A DNA stretch of 64,000 nt from CAVWNR01 sp963756525 (GCA_963756525.1 CAVWNR010000009.1:434001-498000), one strand, 5' to 3'; shown: positions 1 to 8,985, counted from the stretch's first letter. The notes: generated by a model not told the origin, from the letters alone. Numbers and translations: made by a program.

Positions 1-2
1 CC

Positions 3-140
3 GAGGTCGCCGGGGCCGCGGTGCGCGGCGAGACACAGGGCCGGCGGGGCGCCTGGGCGCGGCTGCTGCGGCGGCGGCCGCGCCACCCGGTGCCGTCCTC
101 GCCCGAGCAGGCGACGCCGGTAACGCCGCGGACTGCCTGA
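3..140 (+). CDS. C-terminal end of an unidentified protein (partial)
   Basis: The third forward frame is open from the window edge to a TGA at 138-140 and would encode the last 45 residues of a protein. The tail is rich in Arg and Pro, which fits a disordered C-terminus, but there is no recognisable motif. In such GC-rich DNA a short open frame can occur by chance, so the call rests only on position, about 40 bp upstream of the next gene on the same strand. Confidence 0.3.
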   Translation, partial: EVAGAAVRGETQGRRGAWARLLRRRPRHPVPSSPEQATPVTPRTA

Positions 141-182
141 CCGGGTCGCAGCGCCGCACCCGCGGGTGGCAGCATCCATGGC

Positions 183-1401
183 ATGACTGAAGCCGTCATC
201 GTCGCCACCGCCCGCTCGCCCATCGGCCGCGCCGGCAAAGGATCGCTCGTCGAGTTCCGTCCCGACGACCTCGCCGCCACGATCGTTCGCGCCGTGCTCG
301 ACAAGGTGCCCGAACTCGACCCGCACGACATCGACGACCTGATCCTCGGCTGCGGGCTGCCCGGCGGTCGAGCAGGGGTTCAACATGGCGCGCGTGGTGG
401 CGGTGCTGCTCGGCTACGACTTCCTGCCCGGCACCACGGTCACCCGCTACTGCTCCTCGTCGCTGCAGACGACCAGGATGGCGTTTCACGCGATCAAGGC
501 CGGCGAGGGCGATGTGTTCGTCTCGGCCGGCGTCGAGTTGGTGTCGAGCTTCGCCGCGGGCAGCTCGGACTCCTGGCCGAACACGCACAACCCGGCGTTC
601 GCCGACGCCGAGTCGCGGACGACGGAGGCCGCGCAGGGCGGCGTCACCTGGGGCGACCCGCGTGCGGACGGCGTGCTCCCCGACATCTACCTCCCGATGG
701 GGCAGACCGCCGAGAACCTCGCGCAGCTGAAGGGCATCACCCGCGAGGAGATGGACCACTTCGGCGTCCGCTCGCAGAACCTCGCCGAGCAGGCGATCGA
801 CAACGGCTTCTGGGCGCGGGAGATCACGCCGGTGACCACGCCGTCCGGCGTGACCGTGAGTGCCGACGACGGGCCACGTCGGGGCGTCACCTACGAGGCG
901 GTGTCCGCGCTCAAGCCGGTGTTCCGCCCGGACGGTCTGGTGACGGCCGGCAACTGCTGCCCGCTCAACGACGGCGCCGCCGCCCTGGTGATCATGAGTG
1001 ACACCAAGGCGGCGCAGCTCGGCCTGACCCCGCTCGCCCGGATCGTGTCGACGGGCGTCTCGGCGCTCTCCCCGGAGATCATGGGCCTCGGCCCGGTCGA
1101 GGCGTCGCGCCGAGCGCTGGCCCGCGCCGACATGACGATCGGCGACATCGACCTGGTCGAGATCAACGAGGCGTTCGCGGCCCAAGTGATCCCGTCCTAC
1201 CGGGAGCTCGGCGTCGACCTCGACCGGCTCAACGTCAACGGTGGCGCGATCGCCGTGGGGCACCCGTTCGGCATGACCGGCGCCCGGATCGCCACGACGC
1301 TGATCAACTCACTGCAGTACCACGACAAGCAGTTGGGGCTGGAGACGATGTGCGTCGGCGGCGGTCAGGGCATGGCAATGGTGCTGGAGCGGCTCTCGTA
1401 A
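183..1401 (+). pseudogene. Acetyl-CoA C-acyltransferase (thiolase), frameshifted
   Basis: Thiolases condense or cleave acyl-CoA units in fatty-acid and butanoate metabolism. The reading frame from the ATG at 183 encodes a good thiolase N-terminus (TEAVIVATARSPIGRAGKG) up to about residue 62; homology then continues in the +1 frame from about position 373 to the TAG-free end at 1401. Around 370-376 the DNA reads GGCGGTCGAGCAG where GGCGGTGAGCAG would give the expected Gly-Gly-Glu-Gln, so one extra base explains the shift. The second part keeps the nucleophile Cys (TGC at 451, in RYCSSSLQ), the NEAFAAQ motif, the GGAIAVGHPFGMTGAR signature and the C-terminal CVGGGQG catalytic Cys. Joined, it gives about 405 residues, the normal family length. 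It is either a young pseudogene or a sequencing/assembly error; no other damage is seen. Confidence 0.85.
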
Positions 1402-1404
1402 CGG

Positions 1405-2253
1405 CTAGCTGCTGCGCAGGTAGCCCAGCAGGCGCAGCAGCTCCAGGTAGAGCCAGATCAGCGTCACCATCAGCCCGAACGAGGCGTACCAGGCGAACTG
1501 CTGGGGTGCGCCGCGGCGGATGCCCTGCTCGATGATGTCGAAGTCCAGCACCAGGTTGAACGCCGCGACCGCGATGCAGACCAGGCTGAAGATGATCGCC
1601 AGCGCGCCACCGTCGCGCAGGCCCAGCCCGCCCGGGTGGAACAGGTAGGCGATCAGGTTGACGACCATCAGGCCGAAGACGCCGATGGTCGCGCCGACGA
1701 GCATGCGGGTGAAGCGCGGCGTGACCCGGATCGCACCGGTGCGGTAGACGACGAGCATCCCGGCGGCGACCAGGACCGTTCCGGTGATCGCCTGGATGAC
1801 GATGCCGTGCCAGCGAGCCTCGAACGCGCGGCTGATCGCGCCGAGCAGCAGACCCTCGAATGCCGAGTAGATCAGCGCGGTGGCAGCGTTGGCGCGCATG
1901 GTGAACGCCATGTACAGGCCGAGCCCGATGCCGCCCATCGCGCCGACGATGATCAGCCCGCCGGTGGCGGTGCTCGGCGCCAGCGTCCACGCGACGCCAC
2001 CGGCGGCGAACAGCACGACCAGCATGGCGCCGGTGCGCACGATGACGTCGTCGAGCGTCATGTAGCGGGCGGGCGCGGCCGAGCCGCCCCAACCGCCGCC
2101 GCCGTAGCCCGGTGGGGTGGGCGGGTAGGTCGGGCCGCCGTACGCCGGCCGGTTGTACATCTGCTCGAGCTCACCCGGTGTCGGAGGCGCGGGGCGGTTT
2201 CCGGTCTGCCGCCCGGCGGACGCGAACTTGTTGAGAACGGGGTTGTTCGGCAC
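1405..2253 (-). CDS. Bax inhibitor-1/YccA family membrane protein
   Basis: A 282-residue multi-pass membrane protein of the Bax inhibitor-1 (TMBIM/YccA) family, whose bacterial members act as pH-sensitive ion leak channels or partners of FtsH. The first 75 residues are hydrophilic and rich in Pro, Gly and Tyr (NRPAYGGPTYPPTPPGYGGG), then about seven hydrophobic segments follow and the protein ends in LELLRLLGYLRSS. The GTG at 2253 is chosen because an AGGAGG lies 9 bases upstream and the N-terminus NNPVLNKF matches the family; an in-frame upstream extension has no such support. It converges with the thiolase, 3 bp apart. The exact cellular role in actinobacteria is not established. Confidence 0.9.
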   Translation of the reverse strand: MPNNPVLNKFASAGRQTGNRPAPPTPGELEQMYNRPAYGGPTYPPTPPGYGGGGWGGSAAPARYMTLDDVIVRTGAMLVVLFAAGGVAWTLAPSTATGGLIIVGAMGGIGLGLYMAFTMRANAATALIYSAFEGLLLGAISRAFEARWHGIVIQAITGTVLVAAGMLVVYRTGAIRVTPRFTRMLVGATIGVFGLMVVNLIAYLFHPGGLGLRDGGALAIIFSLVCIAVAAFNLVLDFDIIEQGIRRGAPQQFAWYASFGLMVTLIWLYLELLRLLGYLRSS

Positions 2254-2410
2254 TGAGTCCTGCCTCCTGACTGGCCACCGGTGAGCGTCTAGCTGGTCAA
2301 CGATACGAACGGCCTGCCGGTTCCATCCAGCCGGATTGTTCGCGTCCGCCGGGAACCGCACCGGTGCCATTTCCTTTGCCGGGAGCCAGACCGCGTGTCA
2401 GGCTTGCCTT

Positions 2411-2581
2411 GTGGCCAAGGAAGAGGACGACGTCAAGCGCAAGTTCCGCGAGGCCGTCGAGCGCAAGCACGCCAAACAGGCCGAGGCCCACGCCGCCGCG
2501 GAGGAGCAGGCCAACTCCAAGATCCACGGCGCGCACGGCCCGCTCGGTCACCGGCGCGAGTTCCGGCGCAAGAGCGGCTGA
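2411..2581 (+). CDS. DUF5302 family small protein
   Basis: A 56-residue, highly charged, soluble protein with the actinobacterial DUF5302 pattern: DDVKRKFREAVERKHAKQAE, then a Ser-Lys-Ile-His-Gly-Ala-His-Gly-Pro block and a basic RREFRRKSG end. No membrane segment or Cys is present. The start is taken as GTG at 2411 (VAKEEDD), since sequence upstream in this frame is not family-like. The function is unknown; the N-terminal half looks helical. The gene stands alone and is followed 11 bp after its stop by a long stem-loop. Confidence 0.8.
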   Translation: MAKEEDDVKRKFREAVERKHAKQAEAHAAAEEQANSKIHGAHGPLGHRREFRRKSG

Positions 2582-2591
2582 CGCTGTGGCA

Positions 2592-2654
2592 CCACTTTGC
2601 CCCGCCGCGACACGCTATCGACGGCGCGCAACGTGTCAGCGCGGGGCAAAGTGG
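2592..2654. terminator. Long imperfect inverted repeat / stem-loop
   Basis: Arms at 2592-2614 and 2632-2654 pair over 14 perfect bases (CCACTTTGCCCCGC with its complement), three mismatches, then six more perfect bases (GACACG/CGTGTC), around a 17-base loop. It begins 11 bp after the DUF5302 stop and lies beyond the 3' end of the minus-strand tRNA, so it could end transcription from either side. There is no U-run. Its length and near symmetry would also fit a REP- or MITE-like repeat unit. Confidence 0.6.
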
Positions 2655-2772
2655 GCATGAAAGGCGGGCCGGCTCGCCGAAACAGCCGCGGGGGGACGGC
2701 GACGCTGAGTCGGCCCGCACGTCTACGGTAAGCCGCCGATCTCATGATCGCACGAACGTTCGCCTGAGGCGG

Positions 2773-2846
2773 TACCCCCGGTCGGGCTCGAACCGACACT
2801 GTGACCCTTTTAAGGGGTCTGCCTCTTCCGGTTGGGCTACGGGGGC
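2773..2846 (-). tRNA. tRNA with UAA anticodon, class I shape (nominally tRNA-Leu)
   Basis: On the minus strand the 74 nt fold as a cloverleaf: acceptor GCCCCCG/CGGGGGT (G1-U72 wobble), D arm starting TAGCCCAACCGG, anticodon stem GACCC/GGGTC with loop CTTAAAA, a 5-nt variable loop ACAGT, T arm GTCGG-TTCGAGC-CCGAC and discriminator A. CC follows the discriminator but the final A of CCA is not encoded. Loop positions 34-36 read UAA, which would decode UUA leucine. Leucine tRNAs normally have a long variable arm, which is missing here, so the isotype is open. The D stem has only three clear pairs. It lies 13 bp upstream of the alpha-mannosidase stop, on the same strand. Confidence 0.8.
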
Positions 2847-2859
2847 GGCGTCGCCAAGC

Positions 2860-5859
2860 CTATGGCCCAGTTACTGGCCGCAGGCGCACGGTGACGATCT
2901 CGAACGGTCGCAGGACGAGCGCGACCACGGCGGCCGCGACGTCGAGCGCGCGAAGCGGGCGTTCGAGCAGGTCGACGGCGTGCGCCTGCGCCACGCCGAA
3001 GCCGGCGCGTAGCGTCGCGCGGGCGTGTCCACCCAGCGCCTCGTAGACGCGCACGACGACGTCACCGGAGCGGTCGTCGGCAAGCTTCACCGATTCGACG
3101 ATGACTCCGTCTCCCTCGACGGACACCAGCGGCTCGACCGGGGCCGCGCCGCGCACCGGGCGCGCCGGCAGGTTGATCCGGTAGCCCTCGCGGATCGCGT
3201 CGGCGATCGTGCCGGGCAGCAGCGCGTACCGCAGCCGATGCGGGCCGCGGTCCGCGACCGGGTCGGGACAGCGGGGCGCACGCAGCAGCGAGAGCCGGAC
3301 GACCGTGCTGACGCCGCCCCCGGCACGCGGCCGGCGGGTGACGTCGTGCCCATAGGTCGAGTCGTTGACCACGGCCACCCCGAAGCCCGGCTCGCCGACA
3401 TGCAGGAAGCGGTGCGCGCAGATCTCGAACTTCGCCGCGTCCCAGCTGGTGTTCGCATGGGTAGGCCGATAGACGTGCCCGAACTGGGTCTCGGCCGCGG
3501 ACCGGTCCGCGGCGACGTCTATATCGAAGCCCACCTTGAGCAGCTTCTCGCTCTCCTGCCAGTCGATCTCGGTGTCGAAGTCGACCCGGCGCGCACCGCC
3601 GGCAACGGTGACCGTCTGGGTGAGGGTGGAGGCGCCGAAGCGCCGCACGATGCGCACCCCGCCGTCGGCGGCGGCGAGCGACACCACGTCGGTCAGCTCG
3701 GTCGCGACGTTGCGGTAGAAGGCGTCGATGTCCCAGGCGTCGTACACGTTGGGGGTGTCGGGGTGCAGCTGCAGCAGGTTGCCGACGCTGCCCGGGGCGA
3801 GCAGTTCCCGCTCGGCCGGCTGGTCGTACACCGACGTCAGCAGGCCGCGAGGATCGACGCAGACCCGCAGCATCCCGTTGTCCAGCAGGAACCCATCACC
3901 GTCGGCGGTCACCACGGTCGGCTGCGGCGGTTCGTCCGCCGGTGCTGCGCCCAGCGCCGGGATGCCTCGCCAGGGGTGCGGCGTGGCGTTGAAGGCGAGC
4001 TGCACGTCGCCGGTGCCGGCCAGGGCGCGCTGGGCGTCGGCGACGAGCCGCTCGAGCTCGGCGGCCGCCGCGGTGTAGTTCGCGACCGCTTCGCGGTGCA
4101 CCCAGTGGATCGACGAGCCGGGGAGGATGTCGTGGAACTGCTGCAGCAGCACCAGCTTCCAGATCCGCTCCAGCGCCTCGTACGGGTACGCGGCGCCCAC
4201 CCGCAGCGCGGCCGTGGCGCACCACAGCTCGGCCTCGCGCAGCAGGTGCTCACAGCGTCGGTTCCCCTGCTTGGTGCGCGCCTGCGAGGTGTAGGTGCCG
4301 CGGTGGATCTCCAGGTAGAGCTCGCCCGACCAGACCGGCGCGTCGGGGTATTCCGCCTCGGTGCGGGCGAAGAACTCCGACGGCGGCTCGATCGTCACGC
4401 ACGGCGAGCCGTCGAGGTCGCGGAGCCGGGCCGCGCGGGCCAGCATCTCCCGGGTCGGCCCGCCGCCGCCGTCGCCGTGACCGAACGGCACGAGCGAGCC
4501 GGTTCCGCTGGCCTTCTCGGCGAAGTTGCGGGCCGCGTACGCGAGCTCGGCGCCGGTCAGCTGCGAGTTGTAGGTGTCGACGGGCGGGAAGTGGGTGAAT
4601 ACCCGCGTCCCGTCGATGCCCTCCCACCAGAACGTGTGGTGCGGGAAGCGGTTGGTCTGGTTCCACGAGATCTTCTGGGTCAGGAACCACCGCGACCCGG
4701 AGAGCGCGACCAGCTGGGGCAGCGCGGCGCTGTAGCCGAACGAGTCGGGCAGCCACACCTCGGCGGTCTCGACGCCGAACTCGTCGAGGAAGAACCGCTT
4801 GCCGTAGGCGAATTGCCGGGCGAGCGCCTCGCCGCCGGGCAGGTTCGAGTCGGCCTCGACCCACATCCCGCCGACCGGCAGGAACGCCCCGGCCTTGACG
4901 TGCTCGGCCACCCGGGCGAACACCTCGGGGCGGTGCTGCTTGAGCCAGGCGTACTGCTGCGCCGACGACATGGCATACACCAGCTCCGGGTGCGCGTCCA
5001 TCAGGTCGGTGACGTTGGCGCAGGTCCGGGCCACCTTGCGCACCGTCTCGCGCGTCGGCCACAGCCACGCCGAGTCGATGTGCGCGTGCCCTACCGCGCT
5101 CACCCGGTGCGCGGACGCCCGCGCGGGCGCGCGCAGCGCCGGGGCGAGCTCCGCCCTGGCGGCGGCCGCGCAGGACGGCACGTCGGCGAAGTCGATGCGG
5201 TCCAGCGCCCGGCCCACCGCGGCCAGGATCTGCGACCGGCGTGCGTCGCCGGCGGGCAGCTCGGCGGCCAGCTCACCGAGCACCTCCAGGTCGGTGACCA
5301 GCTCGAACACCTCCGGTTCGAAGACGGCGAGCTCGATCGGTCCGAGGCGGTAGAGCGGCTCGTCGCCCGCCGTGACCGGATCGCCCAGCGGCGTCGGCCA
5401 GAAGTTCACTCCGTCGGGGATGATCACGGGATTGGACGCGGCCTCCACGTACAGCTCGACGCGCTCGCCGCCGCGTGCCGGCGCGGCGATCCGCACCCAC
5501 TGGGTGCGCGGGTTCAGCCCCTTGATCGGCGACCCGTCCGTCCGGTACACCAGCCCTTCGGCGCTGAAGCCGGTGCGTAGCGGGTCGAAGCCGAGGTCGA
5601 TCAGCGCCTCCACGGTCCGCCCAGCCCAGCCCTCCGGCACTGCGCCGGTCACCCGGAACCAGGTCGTGCCCCACGGCCGCCCCCACCACTCGGCCTCCCG
5701 CACCGGCCTGTACGCCCCGGCCAGCCCTTCCGCCACCGGAACCGGTTCGCCCTCGACCGGCCAGGCCGCGATCTCTAGCGGGACGCTCGCGGAGTAGATG
5801 CGCAGCCGGCCCAGCGCCCGGAGCAGTCGCCCTTCGATCAACCGGTGATCCTCGTGCAT
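2860..5859 (-). CDS. Alpha-mannosidase, GH38 family
   Basis: A 999-residue cytoplasmic glycoside hydrolase family 38 enzyme that releases alpha-linked mannose from oligosaccharides. The N-terminal domain is beta-rich (PWGTTWFRVTGAVPEGWAG). The catalytic domain carries the metal/active-site motif GHAHIDSAWLWPTRETVRK near residue 260, GMWVEADSNLPGGEALARQF, and the nucleophile region EVWLPDSFGYSAALPQL. The middle and C-terminal beta-sandwich regions follow (HVYRPTHANTSWDAAKFEI). There is no signal peptide. The ATG at 5859 lies 14 bp after the stop of the PHP gene, so it is probably the last gene of the importer operon. The length is normal for bacterial GH38. The linkage specificity cannot be read from sequence. 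Confidence 0.93.
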   Translation of the reverse strand: MHEDHRLIEGRLLRALGRLRIYSASVPLEIAAWPVEGEPVPVAEGLAGAYRPVREAEWWGRPWGTTWFRVTGAVPEGWAGRTVEALIDLGFDPLRTGFSAEGLVYRTDGSPIKGLNPRTQWVRIAAPARGGERVELYVEAASNPVIIPDGVNFWPTPLGDPVTAGDEPLYRLGPIELAVFEPEVFELVTDLEVLGELAAELPAGDARRSQILAAVGRALDRIDFADVPSCAAAARAELAPALRAPARASAHRVSAVGHAHIDSAWLWPTRETVRKVARTCANVTDLMDAHPELVYAMSSAQQYAWLKQHRPEVFARVAEHVKAGAFLPVGGMWVEADSNLPGGEALARQFAYGKRFFLDEFGVETAEVWLPDSFGYSAALPQLVALSGSRWFLTQKISWNQTNRFPHHTFWWEGIDGTRVFTHFPPVDTYNSQLTGAELAYAARNFAEKASGTGSLVPFGHGDGGGGPTREMLARAARLRDLDGSPCVTIEPPSEFFARTEAEYPDAPVWSGELYLEIHRGTYTSQARTKQGNRRCEHLLREAELWCATAALRVGAAYPYEALERIWKLVLLQQFHDILPGSSIHWVHREAVANYTAAAAELERLVADAQRALAGTGDVQLAFNATPHPWRGIPALGAAPADEPPQPTVVTADGDGFLLDNGMLRVCVDPRGLLTSVYDQPAERELLAPGSVGNLLQLHPDTPNVYDAWDIDAFYRNVATELTDVVSLAAADGGVRIVRRFGASTLTQTVTVAGGARRVDFDTEIDWQESEKLLKVGFDIDVAADRSAAETQFGHVYRPTHANTSWDAAKFEICAHRFLHVGEPGFGVAVVNDSTYGHDVTRRPRAGGGVSTVVRLSLLRAPRCPDPVADRGPHRLRYALLPGTIADAIREGYRINLPARPVRGAAPVEPLVSVEGDGVIVESVKLADDRSGDVVVRVYEALGGHARATLRAGFGVAQAHAVDLLERPLRALDVAAAVVALVLRPFEIVTVRLRPVTGP

Positions 5860-5873
5860 CCGCCCAGCCTTCC

Positions 5874-7064
5874 TCAATTGGCGATGGCGAGGACGCAGCG
5901 CTCGTCGGTTTCCAGCAGGTGCGGGCCGCAATGCCCGGCGAACCCGGCACGTTCCCCGCGAACCGGCGTGCGCCGACCGTCCGGGCAGACCAGCCCGGCC
6001 CCGTCGGCGTCCAGGGCCACCAGCTCGTCGCCGACGCGCAGCAGGATCGCGCCTTCCCGCCCGGCGCTGATCGCGGTGCGCCCGGCGGCGAGCCCGGCCA
6101 GCACGTCCGCGTCCGCGCAGGCCACCCAGGTCGTCGGCGAGCCCGGCGCCGCGTCGTTGCCCGGCCGATGCCAGTCGCTGCCGCCGACGGGGACCGGCGC
6201 CAACCCGTGCGCCCGCCACCACGCCAGCGCGCCGCCGTCGCGCCGATCGCACCAGGACGAGTGCCAGACCTCGCCCATCGGTGGCGTGACGGGCAGCGGG
6301 TGCCGCCAGGCGCAGTCATAGCTGATCGGATGGTTGACCGACAGCAGGCCGCCGCGCTCGGTGACGTCGGCGAGCCAACGCGCCGCCGGTTGCCGGAAGT
6401 CGACCCAGCCGATGCCGCCGAACGCGTTGGCGTGCCCGTCGGCGGTGGTGAGCTCCTGACCCGGGAGCAGCACGACGCCGTAGCGTTCCCCGGCCGGGCC
6501 CAGCAGCCGGTGGTGGCTCACCGTGTTGTGGTCGGTGACCGCCAGGAAGTCCAGCCCGTTGCCCGCCGCCAGGGCCGCCAGCCGCTGCACGCTGAGCACA
6601 CCGTCGGAGTGGACGGTGTGCGCGTGCAGGTCGCCAGCGAGCCAGGACATGCCGTCCGCGCAAGGGAGTTCTCGGCGCGGCGGCCGCTCGGGCACCGGCA
6701 CCTCGTCGGGCGGCACGACGGGCACCGGCACACCGATCTGCACGCGCACCTCGTAGGCCAGCCCCGCGGACGGCAGCCGGTGCAGGCCCAGCACCACCTG
6801 CCACTCGCCGGACGGCACGCCGCGGGTGAGGTAGCCCGGCGTCGCACCGTCCGGGCCGATCTCGACGCGCTGCCTCGCCCCACCCGACCAGCCCCGCCAA
6901 CCGCTCGGGTCGATCAGCCCCAGATCCAGCACGCCGGCCGACCGGTCGTAGTCCAACTCGACGCGCACTCCGGCGCAGCCGGACGGCACGTCGAACGCAA
7001 GGTAGTGGTACACCGACGCGGCGCGGTCGTCCGGCGTGAATACCCCGCCGAAGCGGGTCTTCAT
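5874..7064 (-). CDS. PHP-domain metallohydrolase, CehA/McbA-like
   Basis: A 396-residue protein. Residues 1-120 form a beta-rich N-terminal region (VYHYLAFDVPSGCAGVRVEL); the rest is a PHP metal-dependent hydrolase domain with the metal ligands in GDLHAHTVHSDGV, AVTDHNTVSHH, PGQELTTADGHANAFG, SVNHP and GGSDWHRPG. This arrangement fits CehA/McbA-type phosphoesterases/hydrolases. No signal peptide is seen, so it acts in the cytoplasm. Its ATG overlaps the stop of the upstream ATPase gene (ATGA at 7061-7064), which suggests translational coupling. Context points to processing of an imported mannose-containing, perhaps phosphorylated, compound; that substrate is inference. Confidence 0.85.
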   Translation of the reverse strand: MKTRFGGVFTPDDRAASVYHYLAFDVPSGCAGVRVELDYDRSAGVLDLGLIDPSGWRGWSGGARQRVEIGPDGATPGYLTRGVPSGEWQVVLGLHRLPSAGLAYEVRVQIGVPVPVVPPDEVPVPERPPRRELPCADGMSWLAGDLHAHTVHSDGVLSVQRLAALAAGNGLDFLAVTDHNTVSHHRLLGPAGERYGVVLLPGQELTTADGHANAFGGIGWVDFRQPAARWLADVTERGGLLSVNHPISYDCAWRHPLPVTPPMGEVWHSSWCDRRDGGALAWWRAHGLAPVPVGGSDWHRPGNDAAPGSPTTWVACADADVLAGLAAGRTAISAGREGAILLRVGDELVALDADGAGLVCPDGRRTPVRGERAGFAGHCGPHLLETDERCVLAIAN

Positions 7065-8137
7065 GCCCGGACCAGCTCGCCGTCGTCGGCGTCGTAGAGC
7101 AACCCGCGGCGCGGCACCGGCCGCAGCCAGGCCGCCGCGCCCAGGGCGGGTTCGTCGGACTCGGGCACCACCACGCCGACGTTCAGCGAGCCGGACTCGA
7201 CGGCGACCAACACGTTCACACCCAGGTTCTCGACCGTGGCGACCTTGCCGGAGAGTGCGCCGGGCACCTCGCTCGTCGAGAACGTCAGGTACTCCGGGCG
7301 GATGCCGTAGACGACCTTCGCGCCGTCGTTCACCCGCCCGGCGACGTCCTCTGGCACCGGCAACGACCCGCCGCCGAAGTCCAGCTCGCCGCCGCGCACC
7401 TGCGCCGGGAGCAGGTTCATCGGCGTGGCACCGATGAAGTTGGCGACGAACGTGTTGGCCGGCCGCTGGAACACGTCGCGGGGCGTGCCGATCTGGCGTA
7501 CGTGCCCGGCGTCCATCACCGCGATCCGGTCGGCCATCGCCAGCGCCTCGGCCTGGTCGTGGGTGACGAACACCGTGGTGACGCCGAGGGACTGCTGCAG
7601 CTGCTTGAGGAACGTCCGCGCCTCCAGCCGCAGCCGGGCGTCGAGGTTCGAGAGCGGTTCGTCGAAGAGGAACACCTTCGGATGGCACGCGATCGCCCGG
7701 GCCAGCGCCGCTCGCTGCTGCTGGCCGCCGGAGAGCTGGGCGGGGCGGCGGCGCAGCAGTTCGGAAAGCGCCAAGCCCTGCGCCGTCTCGGCCGCGCGCT
7801 GCTCACGCTCCGCCTTGCCCATCCCCTTGATCCGCAGCGGATAGCCGATGTTCTGGGTCACCGTCATGTGCGGGAACAGCGCGTAGTCCTGGAACACCAT
7901 CGCCACGTCCCGGTCGCCCGGCGGGGTGCGGGTGACGTCCTGCTCGCCGATCAGGATCATCCCGCCGGTGGCGGACTCCAGGCCGGCGAGGGTGCGCAAC
8001 AGCGTCGTCTTGCCGCAGCCGGACGGTCCGAGCAGGGCGAAGAACTCACCGTCCCCGATCACCAGGTCGATGCCGTCGACGGCCCGCACCCCGTTCGGGT
8101 ACTGCTTCACCAGCCCGCGCATCTCCACGGCCGCCAT
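7061..8137 (-). CDS. Sugar ABC transporter ATP-binding protein
   Basis: A 358-residue ATPase subunit of a CUT1-like importer. It has Walker A GPSGCGKTT, Q-loop VFQDYALFPHMTV, signature LSGGQQQRAALARAI, Walker B VFLFDEPLSNLD and the switch histidine in VFVTHDQAEAL, followed by a C-terminal TOBE/OB-like regulatory region after about residue 235. The ATG at 8137 shares one base with the stop of the upstream permease (TGATG), and its own stop overlaps the PHP start. Having a dedicated ATPase contrasts with the second sugar operon in this window, which has none. Confidence 0.93.
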   Translation of the reverse strand: MAAVEMRGLVKQYPNGVRAVDGIDLVIGDGEFFALLGPSGCGKTTLLRTLAGLESATGGMILIGEQDVTRTPPGDRDVAMVFQDYALFPHMTVTQNIGYPLRIKGMGKAEREQRAAETAQGLALSELLRRRPAQLSGGQQQRAALARAIACHPKVFLFDEPLSNLDARLRLEARTFLKQLQQSLGVTTVFVTHDQAEALAMADRIAVMDAGHVRQIGTPRDVFQRPANTFVANFIGATPMNLLPAQVRGGELDFGGGSLPVPEDVAGRVNDGAKVVYGIRPEYLTFSTSEVPGALSGKVATVENLGVNVLVAVESGSLNVGVVVPESDEPALGAAAWLRPVPRRGLLYDADDGELVRA

Positions 8138-8985
8138 CAGCCTTTGATACCTCCTTGGAAGGCAAAGCCGTAGCGGCGGTTCACGACCAGGTAGAGCACC
8201 ACGACGGGTATCGAGTAGACCAGCGCGAAGGTCGAAATCAGCGCGAAGTCCGGCTGGCCGCCGGTGTCGTAGAACGTGTACATCGCCACCGCGGCCGGCT
8301 GCTTGCTCGGGTCGGACAGCAGGATGTAGGGCACGAGGAAGTTGCCCCATACCTGCACGACCGCCCAGACCGCGATCGTCGCCATTCCGGGGCGGATGAG
8401 CGGCAGCGCGATGTGCCGCAGGATCTGCGCCGGCGAGGCGCCGAACACCCGCGCGGACTCCTCGTACGAGCGTGGGATCGCGTCGACGAAGTCCTTGAGG
8501 ATGAACATGGCAGCGGGCAGCAGGCCGCCGGAGAGCACGAGGATCACCGCGAACTGCCGGTCCAGCAGGTTGAGCTGGTAGAGCATCAGGAAGATCGGCA
8601 CCATCGCGGCGGTGCCGGTCACGATCGAGGAGAGCAACAGCAGCCCGTAGAGCAGCTGGTCCCGGCCGGGAACGCGCACCCGGGAGAGCGCATAGGACGC
8701 CAGCGCCGCGAGCGCCACGACGATGATCGCCGAGCCGCCGGCGAGGATCACCGAGTTGCGCAGCGACGGCCAGGTCTGCGGGTTGTGGAACAGCTCGTCG
8801 AAGTTGTGCCAGGTGAGCCCGTCGATGGTGGCCAGGTAGGAGGGGTTGCGCGAGAACGGGGTGAGCACCAGCCAGAGCAGCGGCAGCGCGAAGAACACGA
8901 CGATCGCGCAGACCACGACGTAGAAGACGATGCGGCTCACCATGTGCCGCACGAGCGGGTTGCGGGCGACGCCGGCCGCGGTCAT
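8137..8985 (-). CDS. Carbohydrate ABC transporter permease (MalG-like)
   Basis: A 282-residue inner-membrane protein with six hydrophobic segments. The EAA-type loop that contacts the ATPase is visible as SYEESARVFGASPAQILRHI with the conserved Gly. It pairs with the permease encoded just upstream. The ATG at 8985 overlaps the previous stop by four bases (ATGA), typical of a translationally coupled importer operon. The C-terminus ends RRYGFAFQGGIKG, the usual 'GLTAGAVKG'-like end of MalG-type subunits. Confidence 0.92.
   Translation of the reverse strand: MTAAGVARNPLVRHMVSRIVFYVVVCAIVVFFALPLLWLVLTPFSRNPSYLATIDGLTWHNFDELFHNPQTWPSLRNSVILAGGSAIIVVALAALASYALSRVRVPGRDQLLYGLLLLSSIVTGTAAMVPIFLMLYQLNLLDRQFAVILVLSGGLLPAAMFILKDFVDAIPRSYEESARVFGASPAQILRHIALPLIRPGMATIAVWAVVQVWGNFLVPYILLSDPSKQPAAVAMYTFYDTGGQPDFALISTFALVYSIPVVVLYLVVNRRYGFAFQGGIKG

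Noticed and set aside
2395..3012. 205-codon plus-strand frame across DUF5302, the hairpin and the tRNA
   Set aside because: It runs out of frame through a real gene, a stem-loop and a tRNA on the other strand, so it is accidental.
3025..5580. 851-codon open frame on the plus strand
   Set aside because: It is antisense to the GH38 gene, has no family resemblance and is rich in Arg, Gly, Val and His, as expected from the complement of GC-rich coding DNA.
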